Below the pieces are notes generated by a model that was not told where the DNA came from, searched no databases, and saw only the letters and a program-made list of their open reading frames with translations. Position numbers and translations under genes: made by a program. Below are positions 41,704 to 48,319 of a stretch of DNA of 64,000 nucleotides, piece after piece; position 1 is the first letter of the stretch; the number at the start of each line of letters is the position of its first letter. Source of the stretch: Kordia sp965283645 (lineage in GTDB: Bacteria; Bacteroidota; Bacteroidia; Flavobacteriales; Flavobacteriaceae); the NCBI RefSeq assembly GCF_965283645.1, contig NZ_CBDIPG010000001.1, positions 2,170,001-2,234,000 of the forward strand, read 5' to 3'.

Positions 41704-41940
41704 TTAACAAATTGGAAGTGTGTTTGGGTCTATTTCATTTGTATTTACACAACCACGTTGCCATGTACGGTCACAATTGAATACTGTTCGTAAACAGATA
41801 TTGTTTCCATTTTGATCAACTAAGGTTAGAATACAGAAGTTGATTGAATTTTCTTTTCCTCCTCCTATTCCTTGACTTGCATGCAAGTTAGAAATTGATT
41901 TTTTGTTTAGTACAAAATTTTTGATACTCTTTTTTTTCAT
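41704..41940 (-). CDS. GG-leader peptide (RiPP-like precursor)
   Basis: Leader MKKKSIKNFVLNKKSISNL is followed by HASQGIGGG (site near residue 28). The core of about 50 residues has five cysteines (FC, NIC, FNC, RGC and the C-terminal IC) and little resemblance to the C-x-S-x-I-D cores at 35290-36178, although the leader and the TACGG operator are shared. The own promoter lies at 41965-42008. No enzyme partner is nearby. Confidence 0.7.
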   Translation of the reverse strand: MKKKSIKNFVLNKKSISNLHASQGIGGGKENSINFCILTLVDQNGNNICLRTVFNCDRTWQRGCVNTNEIDPNTLPIC

Positions 41941-41993
41941 GATGTAAAAGTTTTGATTCTTAATGAAATTAAAAAACTTTAGTTTGAGTGAGT

Positions 41994-42008
41994 TACGGAT
42001 TTACCGTA
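41994..42008. promoter_or_regulatory. TACGG-N5-CCGTA operator, copy 4
   Basis: TACGGATTTACCGTA on the + strand. On the minus strand, TAATTTC begins 22 bp further on (41971 down to 41965), then the leader peptide ATG at 41940. Confidence 0.7.
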
Positions 42009-42044
42009 TTTAACGTTTCATTGACTGTTAAATTTTTAGAAATA

Positions 42045-42076
42045 AAAAAGCATCTCCAGTGTTGAAGATGCTTTTC
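42045..42076 (-). terminator. Terminator of the S74 protein/leader peptide transcript
   Basis: On the minus strand, AAGCATCTT and AGATGCTT form a stem followed by a T run, 30 bp after the stop of the leader peptide gene at 42108. Confidence 0.75.
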
Positions 42077-42107
42077 ATGCTAGGGTTTTACTCCCTATTT
42101 TTCACTT

Positions 42108-42293
42108 TTATTTGCATTTACATGCACTTGCATTATTTAGTGTAAAGCAGCCCTCGCTCATAGGTGGACATTGCCCTGTACATATTACCGAACAAAGGTT
42201 TGAAGTTCTTGTTCCTCCTTTTAAAGCATCCGAAGTTAAGTTAGATACGATGCTTTTTTTGAATGCGATTTTTTTGATTTCTCTTTTTTTCAT
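42108..42293 (-). CDS. GG-leader peptide (RiPP-like precursor), downstream of an S74 protein
   Basis: Leader MKKREIKKIAFKKSIVSNL ends ALKGG at residue 27. The 34-residue core TRTSNLCSVICTGQCPPMSE then GC, and ACKCK holds six cysteines in C-x3-C-x3-C, C and C-K-C. It starts 53 bp after the stop of the S74/T9SS surface protein gene with no terminator or TACGG site between them, so the two genes appear to be co-transcribed from the promoter at 43880-43924. Confidence 0.7.
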   Translation of the reverse strand: MKKREIKKIAFKKSIVSNLTSDALKGGTRTSNLCSVICTGQCPPMSEGCFTLNNASACKCK

Positions 42294-42346
42294 GATTTTG
42301 GTTTATTAAAGTTAATATGTGATCTAAAGTTTTAAGTTGTATCAGA

Positions 42347-43852
42347 TTACTTTACAATCATCTTTTTAGTGATTATGATTTTACTATCAGAAATTAAACT
42401 ATATAAGAACATTCCTTTTCCTATATCACTTGAATTGATTGTAACTTGACCTTTATTATTTGTTAAACTGTAGTCTCTTATAAATTTTCCTGATAGATCA
42501 AAAACTGAGATTGTTGCTCTTGTGTTACTTGGCAATGTATAATTTATAACTGTTTGGTTTGTGAAAGGATTTGGTCTGTTTTGCTCCATTGAGAAATTGA
42601 GTTCTTTTCGATCTTGCTTATTGAAGCCAGATTTACTATTAGAGTTTTCTCTTTTAACATCTTCTAATTCACTTTCTAAGGCAGAAACTTTATCATTCAA
42701 TTCGTTAAGGCTTGATGTTAAAACCGAAATGAGTCCCGTGTAGTTTACTACTTTATATTCGTATGCATCAACTTCTTTGTTGTCTTTGTCTAAAATTGGC
42801 TTTCTAACAGTTGTTACTAATTCAGGAAAAACTTCTTCAATGTTTTGTGCTAAGAATCCATGTTGTAATTCACTTGGTAAGTTTAATTGATCATTTTCTT
42901 TAAAAGTATAGGTAACTGCATCTAACTGTGATATTTTGTCTAATACATTTTCTTCACTTTTTACATCATTTTTTAGTTTTTTGTCAGATGCTGTAAATGT
43001 TCCTGTAACAACCACATTACCATTAAAATACCCTGCATATCGGTTTGTGCTTGCTGGAGAACTACCATAAATTCCAGCTCCAAAACCAGTCGGTGTAACA
43101 CCGCTAGGACCTGTAATTGATCCACGAACACCATATGTACTACCATTACTACTTCCAGTTACAAATGCTGTTACACCTGTACTCTGAAATGCATCAGAAA
43201 CACGGACACTTATACCTGTATCTGCATAACCACCTCCACTACTTTGAACTTGCACACCCGTTTTTATGTAACAAGATGCAGTATTAATTGCTTTAACTCC
43301 AGTAACAGTTCCACTGGAACCTGTAGTGTTTTGCGTAGTTACCCCTGTACGATTTGAACCGAAGCTACTAAAATCTACTCCAACAGTTGCATCAGGAGCT
43401 GTTAATGGAATTCCAAAAAAGGTTTTACCATCATTTGTCATGGTAGTAACCAATCTAGAAACTGTAGATGTAAAACTATTCGATACTCTAAATTCTAAGT
43501 CGGTTCCTGAAGCGAAAGAATCACCAACCCATTGTACTCTTGGATTTATATCGCCAGTATCTTGATATCCCATTGTTAACGCTCTATTTTTTAATTGAAA
43601 GCGCAGCCCAAATACATTCTGACTACCTGTATTTAGTTTACCAATAGAAAACCATTGACTCGTATTGAAGTCAAAAGCTGTTCCTGCATCTAATTGTGTG
43701 ATCAAGCCTGGTTGAAATCTAAAAATTTCTTGTCCACTAAATTGTTGTGGAATCGGATTGAAAATTGAAGAAAAAACGGATCCAGACGATTGATTTTGCC
43801 CAAAAGCTGTTGCGGCAAAAAATACTGCTAATAAGAAAGTAATTTTTTTCAT
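42347..43852 (-). CDS. Surface protein with peptidase S74 domain and T9SS type A signal
   Basis: The 501 residues have a signal peptide (ends AFG-Q), a beta-rich, Gly/Ser/Thr-rich region (about 20-280), an S74 intramolecular chaperone domain (about 286-385) opening with TASDKKLKNDVK, where Ser289 and Lys294 match the autocleavage dyad, and TFKENDQLNLPSELQHGFLA QNIEEV-type sequence, a coiled coil (about 372-400), and a T9SS type A sorting domain (about 418-501, RPNPFTNQTVINYTLPS to KKMIVK). It should be exported by the type IX system. A TACGG operator precedes it; a leader peptide gene follows. Confidence 0.88.
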   Translation of the reverse strand: MKKITFLLAVFFAATAFGQNQSSGSVFSSIFNPIPQQFSGQEIFRFQPGLITQLDAGTAFDFNTSQWFSIGKLNTGSQNVFGLRFQLKNRALTMGYQDTGDINPRVQWVGDSFASGTDLEFRVSNSFTSTVSRLVTTMTNDGKTFFGIPLTAPDATVGVDFSSFGSNRTGVTTQNTTGSSGTVTGVKAINTASCYIKTGVQVQSSGGGYADTGISVRVSDAFQSTGVTAFVTGSSNGSTYGVRGSITGPSGVTPTGFGAGIYGSSPASTNRYAGYFNGNVVVTGTFTASDKKLKNDVKSEENVLDKISQLDAVTYTFKENDQLNLPSELQHGFLAQNIEEVFPELVTTVRKPILDKDNKEVDAYEYKVVNYTGLISVLTSSLNELNDKVSALESELEDVKRENSNSKSGFNKQDRKELNFSMEQNRPNPFTNQTVINYTLPSNTRATISVFDLSGKFIRDYSLTNNKGQVTINSSDIGKGMFLYSLISDSKIIITKKMIVK

Positions 43853-43909
43853 GGTTATATATTTTTAGTTGATTTTGTTTAAAGATATTTATAAAAAGTT
43901 AAACAAAAT

Positions 43910-43924
43910 TACGGTAAAACCATA
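43910..43924. promoter_or_regulatory. TACGG-N5-CCGTA operator, copy 5 (one mismatch)
   Basis: TACGGTAAAACCATA on the + strand (CCATA instead of CCGTA). On the minus strand a -7 box TATCTTTA (43887 to 43880) lies exactly 22 bp on, before the ATG at 43852. The rest of the 325-bp gap to 44177 holds only the terminator of the upstream gene. Confidence 0.7.
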
Positions 43925-44110
43925 AAATGTACTCTGTTTCAGATATTTACAACTTTTTTACACATTTCAAACAAGAAGAGATAACCTATAAAGTGTGCTA
44001 GAAAACATGTATTAATCAATGAATCAGATGTTCTTGATAGAATTTAAAAAGTATGTAAACTCTTATGAAATTCCTATGTCTAGTAATTGAAAGCTATACA
44101 CCATTAAAAC

Positions 44111-44140
44111 AAAAAAGCCGAAATTTAGAACTTCGGCCTT
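44111..44140 (-). terminator. Terminator of the second S74 protein gene
   Basis: On the minus strand GGCCGAAGT / ATTTCGGCTTTTTT form a hairpin with T run, 38 bp after the stop at 44178. Confidence 0.78.
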
Positions 44141-44177
44141 CGTTTTCGTTTTGGAATTATATAAAAATGACACGAAA

Positions 44178-45761
44178 TTACCTTACAATCATCTTTTTGG
44201 AGATAACTACTTCATTATCCGAAATTAAAGCATATATAAATATACCTTTTCCAATATCACTTGAATTGATAATTACTTGCCCTTTTTCTGTTGATAAATT
44301 ATATTCTTTGATAAACTTCCCTGATAAATCTACAACCGAAATTGTTGCCTTTGTATTTCTTGGCAATGTATAGTTTACAACTGTTTGATTGGTAAATGGA
44401 TTTGGTTTATTTTGTTCCATAGAAAATCCTACATCTCCTATATTATTTTGACCATCTAATTTAGTTTCTCCGTTAGAGTCAACTTCTCTTTTCATGTCTT
44501 CTAACTGACTTTCTAAAGATGTTATTTTTTCATTTAATTCTTCAATACTTGTAGTTGCTTTTTCATTTAATTCTTTGATACTTGATGTTAAGATTGAAAT
44601 AAGCCCCGTGTAGTTTACCGCTTTGTACTCATATATTCCAGCCTCTTTGTTGTCTTTATCAATAATAGGCTTTCTAATAGTTGTAACCAATTCAGGATAT
44701 ACTTCTTCAATGTTTTGCGCTAAAAATCCGTGCTGCAAGTCACTTGACAGATGTAGTTGCTCGTTTGGTTTAAATGTGTACGTTATAGCATTTAACTTCG
44801 CTAATTTTTCTAAAACATTACTTTCGTCCTTAACATTGTCTTTTAATTTTTTGTCAGAAGCTGTAAATGTTCCAGTCACAAAGACATTTCCATTAAAATA
44901 ACCTGCAAATCGATTTGAGTCCGTTGATGATGTTCCATAAATAGCGGCTCCAAAAGCAGGAGATTTTACATCAGCAGTACTAGCTACTGATCCAAAAATA
45001 CCATACGTTGGACCATCACTACCATTATCAGTTACAAGTGCTCTGACTCCAGTATTACGACTTCCTCCATCTAAACGCACATTAATACCTACATTTTCGA
45101 AGATAGAACCATTGACACTTTCAATATCTATACCTGTTTTATTAAAGCCTCCAGCATTATTTATAGATCTTATGGATGTCATAAAAGCACCACTTTGATT
45201 GGCCTCGTTTTCTAAAGACAAACCTACACGTGAAGAAGTTCCACTCACTTCAGAATAATTGATACCAACTTTTGTATCAAATGCACCTAGTGGATCTCCA
45301 AAAAGTGTCCTACCATTATTTGTCATTGTTGCTACTAGCGTCGAATTTGTTGATGTAAAACTATTTGCGGCTCTAAATTCAAAATCACTTGCCGAAGAAG
45401 TACCAGAGCTTACCCATTGAATTCTTGGGTTTATATCACTTAAGTCTTGATATCCCATCGTTAATGCTTTGTTTGGCAATTGAAAACGTAAGCCATACAC
45501 ATTTTGGCTTCCTGTATTTAGTCTTCCGATAGAAAACCATCTACTGTTGGTAAAACCAAAATCATTGCCTGAATCTAATTGTGTAACCAAACCAGGTCTG
45601 AATCTAAATATTTCTCCTGTACCAAATTGTTGTGGTATTGGATTGTTGATTGTTGATTGTACAGGATCAAAGGATTGATTCCGAGGAATAGGTTGCGCTA
45701 CAATTTGAGAAAAACAAAGAGTAGTAAAAAATAATGCAAAAATTAAAGTAATTTTTTTCAT
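44178..45761 (-). CDS. Surface protein with peptidase S74 domain and T9SS type A signal (paralogue)
   Basis: The 527-residue protein is a tandem paralogue of the one at 42347: signal peptide (ends CFS-Q), shared early motif NPIPQQFGTGEIFRFRPGLVTQLD, a beta-rich variable middle, S74 domain with Ser302 and Lys307 in SDKKLKDNVK, a coiled coil containing the duplicated unit KELNEKATTSIEELNEK, and a C-terminal T9SS type A sorting domain (NKPNPFTNQTVVNYTLPRNT to KKMIVR). The middle part differs most, as expected for exposed fibre-like regions. It has its own TACGG operator. Confidence 0.88.
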   Translation of the reverse strand: MKKITLIFALFFTTLCFSQIVAQPIPRNQSFDPVQSTINNPIPQQFGTGEIFRFRPGLVTQLDSGNDFGFTNSRWFSIGRLNTGSQNVYGLRFQLPNKALTMGYQDLSDINPRIQWVSSGTSSASDFEFRAANSFTSTNSTLVATMTNNGRTLFGDPLGAFDTKVGINYSEVSGTSSRVGLSLENEANQSGAFMTSIRSINNAGGFNKTGIDIESVNGSIFENVGINVRLDGGSRNTGVRALVTDNGSDGPTYGIFGSVASTADVKSPAFGAAIYGTSSTDSNRFAGYFNGNVFVTGTFTASDKKLKDNVKDESNVLEKLAKLNAITYTFKPNEQLHLSSDLQHGFLAQNIEEVYPELVTTIRKPIIDKDNKEAGIYEYKAVNYTGLISILTSSIKELNEKATTSIEELNEKITSLESQLEDMKREVDSNGETKLDGQNNIGDVGFSMEQNKPNPFTNQTVVNYTLPRNTKATISVVDLSGKFIKEYNLSTEKGQVIINSSDIGKGIFIYALISDNEVVISKKMIVR

Positions 45762-45820
45762 AATTTGAATATATATGGTTAATTATGTTTTAAAGTTAAT
45801 CTCAAAAATCTAAACATAAT

Positions 45821-45835
45821 TACGGTATAACCGTA
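45821..45835. promoter_or_regulatory. TACGG-N5-CCGTA operator, copy 6
   Basis: TACGGTATAACCGTA. On the minus strand a -7 box TAACTTTA (45798 to 45791) follows after 22 bp, before the ATG at 45761. Confidence 0.75.
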
Positions 45836-45992
45836 AAATTAAACCCTTAATAATCAGTATTTTATTAATTCATATTGTTTCATTAATGACAAAAATAATC
45901 GCAGAAATATTGCAGAAACAGCAAAAGAAATTTTAGAAGTTATGATGAATAAAAAAAGCCGAGATTTTTCAATCTCAGCTTTCTGTTTCTGT

Positions 45993-46073
45993 GCGGGTGA
46001 AAGGACTCGAACCTTCACACCGTGAGGCACTAGATCCTAAGTCTAGCGTGTCTACCAATTTCACCACACCCGC
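45993..46073 (-). tRNA. tRNA-Leu (anticodon UAG)
   Basis: On the minus strand the acceptor arm GCGGGTG pairs with CACCCGC, the anticodon arm CTAGA-CTTAGGA-TCTAG gives anticodon TAG, a 13-nt variable arm follows, and the T arm contains GGTTCGAGTCC. Discriminator base is A; CCA is not encoded. The longer variable arm and anticodon assign it to leucine (CUA codons). Confidence 0.92.
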
Positions 46074-46182
46074 AAATGTGGGTGCAAATATAAAGAAGAT
46101 TTTCAATATTCAAAGGAAGTCACAACTATTTTTACCTCTTTTTTTAGTACTTTTGAGTATCTAGATAAATTCAATACATTAC

Positions 46183-47571
46183 ATGAATACTATAAAATCC
46201 TATGTTGAAGCGCATAAAACCCGTTTCATCGATGAACTCATCGAACTTTTAAAAATTCCCTCAATAAGCGCAGATCCAGCGTACACGCAAGATGTGATTG
46301 ATACGTCAACCGCTATTAAAACTAGTTTAGAAAAAGCTGGTTGCGATCATGTCGAAATTTGTGAAACACCAGGATACCCAATTGTATACGGACACAAACA
46401 CATTTCTGACGACTTGCCAACCGTTTTAGTATATGGACATTATGATGTACAACCACCAGATCCATTAGACTTGTGGGAAAGTGGACCATTTGAACCTGTT
46501 ATTAAGAAAACAAAGATTCACCCAGAAGGTGCCATCTTTGCACGTGGTTCATGTGATGACAAAGGTCAAATGTACATGCACGTTAAAGCATTGGAATTAA
46601 TGAACGAAACCAATCAATTGCCTTGTAATGTAAAATTTATGATTGAAGGCGAAGAAGAAGTTGGTTCGGAAAGTTTGGCTTGGTTTGTAGAACGCAACCA
46701 AGAAAAACTAGCCAATGATGTTATTTTAATTTCTGATACAGGAATGATCAGTAACACGCAACCTTCTATCACAACTGGTTTACGTGGATTAAGTTATGTA
46801 GAAGTTGAAGTTACAGGTCCAAATCGTGATTTACATTCTGGATTGTATGGTGGCGCTGTTGCGAATCCAATTAATATCTTAACAAAAATGATTGCTTCGT
46901 TACATGATGAAAATAATCATATTACAATTCCAGGTTTTTACGATAACGTTGAAGAATTATCAACACAAGAACGCGCCGAAATGGCAAAAGCGCCGTTCTC
47001 TCTTGAAGACTATAAAAATGCATTAGATATTGACGATGTGTATGGTGAAGCTGGTTATACAACCAACGAACGCAACTCTATTCGTCCAACATTAGATGTT
47101 AACGGAATTTGGGGCGGATACACTGGCGAAGGTGCAAAAACCGTAATCGCAAGTAAAGCGTACGCTAAAATTTCAATGCGTTTAGTGCCAAATCAAGATT
47201 GGCGTGAAATCACAGAATTATTCAAAACCCATTTTGAAAGTTTAGCGCCAAAAGGCACCACGGTTAAAGTAACGCCACATCATGGTGGACAAGGCTACGT
47301 AACGCCAATTGATAATATTGGCTACAAAGCGGCAAGCAAAGCCTATGAAGATACATTTGGTGTTCCAGCAATTCCACAACGCTCTGGAGGAAGCATTCCA
47401 ATTGTTTCTTTATTCGAAAAAGAGCTCAAAAGCAAAACCATTTTAATGGGATTTGGCTTAAATAGTGATGCAATTCACTCTCCAAATGAACACTTTGGAA
47501 TTTTCAATTATCTTAAAGGAATTGAAACCATTCCACTATTCTATAAATATTTTACAGAGCTTTCTAAGTAA
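46183..47571 (+). CDS. M20 family dipeptidase
   Basis: The 462-residue metallopeptidase hydrolyses dipeptides in the cytoplasm. Zinc-ligand motifs appear in order: TVLVYGHYDVQPPDP (His, Asp), ARGSCDDKGQMYMHV (bridging Asp), MIEGEEEVGSESL (catalytic Glu and ligand Glu), ILISDTGM (Asp) and the C-terminal LNSDAIHSPNEHFG (His). A dimerisation lid is inserted between (TTGLRGLSYVEVEVTGPNRD). No signal peptide. Terminator downstream. Confidence 0.94.
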   Translation: MNTIKSYVEAHKTRFIDELIELLKIPSISADPAYTQDVIDTSTAIKTSLEKAGCDHVEICETPGYPIVYGHKHISDDLPTVLVYGHYDVQPPDPLDLWESGPFEPVIKKTKIHPEGAIFARGSCDDKGQMYMHVKALELMNETNQLPCNVKFMIEGEEEVGSESLAWFVERNQEKLANDVILISDTGMISNTQPSITTGLRGLSYVEVEVTGPNRDLHSGLYGGAVANPINILTKMIASLHDENNHITIPGFYDNVEELSTQERAEMAKAPFSLEDYKNALDIDDVYGEAGYTTNERNSIRPTLDVNGIWGGYTGEGAKTVIASKAYAKISMRLVPNQDWREITELFKTHFESLAPKGTTVKVTPHHGGQGYVTPIDNIGYKAASKAYEDTFGVPAIPQRSGGSIPIVSLFEKELKSKTILMGFGLNSDAIHSPNEHFGIFNYLKGIETIPLFYKYFTELSK

Positions 47572-47589
47572 TAAAAAATACAACAACTT

Positions 47590-47616
47590 TAAAATCCGCT
47601 TCGTGCGGATTTTTTA
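47590..47616 (+). terminator. Terminator after the dipeptidase gene
   Basis: Stem AAAATCCGC (47591-47599) / GCGGATTTT (from 47605) followed by TTTATTTT. Confidence 0.85.
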
Positions 47617-47656
47617 TTTTATACTAAACTTGTTTCAATATCTCATACTTTACTTT

Positions 47657-47784
47657 GGGGCGTTACCGTAAAAGTTCACTTCGCATTTCGGCTTCGCTCA
47701 ATGTTCAGTGTACTTTTACGGTCAGGCTTTCCGCTACAAGTCCTCACTATCGTTCCGGGCTTTTCACTGCAATCCTTAACGCGG
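47657..47784. repeat. Dispersed intergenic repeat closed by GCGTTA/TAACGC
   Basis: A stem GCGTTA (47660-47665) / TAACGC (47777-47782) encloses a second inverted pair ACCGTAAAAGT (47665-47675) / ACTTTTACGGT (47712-47722) and segments GGTCAGGCTTTCCGCTACAA and TTTTCACTGCAATCC. This order (GGGCGTTACC ... GGTCGGGCT.TCCGCTAC ... CACTGCAATCC.TAACGC) is a repeat I recall from many flavobacterial intergenic regions. A short frame over it is not coding. Function unknown. Confidence 0.65.
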
Positions 47785-47802
47785 TTTTGAAATTATTTTA
47801 CC

Positions 47803-47816
47803 TCTACACTTGTAGA
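47803..47816. promoter_or_regulatory. BlaI/MecI-type operator 1
   Basis: TCTACA-CT-TGTAGA contains the BlaI/MecI half-site pair TACA-N2-TGTA. It overlaps the TTG (47810-47812) that would serve as -33 element of the blaI promoter. Confidence 0.8.
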
Positions 47817-47830
47817 ATTAAATATTATAT

Positions 47831-47844
47831 TCTACATTTGTAGA
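47831..47844. promoter_or_regulatory. BlaI/MecI-type operator 2 overlapping the -7 box
   Basis: TCTACA-TT-TGTAGA again contains TACA-N2-TGTA, and its TACATTTG (47833-47840) is a perfect -7 element. The centres of the two operators are 28 bp apart. Repressor bound here would block both promoter elements. Confidence 0.82.
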
Positions 47845-47950
47845 GTAATATTACAATGATTCTTGTGTACTATGCGTATGTATCCTTTTGAAGTCGACCA
47901 AAAAGATAACTATTCATTCCTCTATAGAATCAAAAAAACAAACCTAACAA

Positions 47951-48316
47951 ATGAAATTATCAAAAACAGAAGAACAATTGATGCAGCATTTATGGAAACT
48001 TGAAAAAGCATTCATGAAAGATATTTTGGAACAATACAACGATCCAAAACCTGCAACAACAACAATTGCAACTTTACTGAAACGTATGACAGATAAAGGA
48101 TATGTTTCATATGCAACGTTTGGAAAATCAAGAGAATATTATCCATTAATTAAAAAGGAAGATTATTTTTCTAAACATGTAAATGGATTGATCAAAAACT
48201 TTTTTAACGATAGTGCTTCTCAATTTGCTTCTTTCTTTACGAAGAAAACAAATTTAACAAAAAAGGAGCTTGAAGATTTACGTAAGCTTATCGATAATGA
48301 AATTAAAAAGAAGTAA
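47951..48316 (+). CDS. BlaI/MecI/CopY family repressor
   Basis: This 121-residue winged-helix repressor has LSKTEEQLMQHLWKLEKAFMKDIL, the recognition region KPATTTIATLLKRMTDKGYVSY, and a C-terminal dimerisation helix region. The family is inactivated by cleavage by its membrane peptidase partner, which is encoded 3 bp downstream. Two family-type operators lie upstream, supporting autorepression. Confidence 0.93.
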   Translation: MKLSKTEEQLMQHLWKLEKAFMKDILEQYNDPKPATTTIATLLKRMTDKGYVSYATFGKSREYYPLIKKEDYFSKHVNGLIKNFFNDSASQFASFFTKKTNLTKKELEDLRKLIDNEIKKK

Positions 48317-48319
48317 GTA

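Noticed and set aside
42347..45761. Prophage tail-fibre genes
   Set aside because: Signal peptides and C-terminal T9SS sorting domains mark them as host-secreted proteins, and no other phage genes are near.
47655..47843. 62-codon frame over the dispersed repeat
   Set aside because: It translates the palindromic repeat and the BlaI operators, which are noncoding elements.
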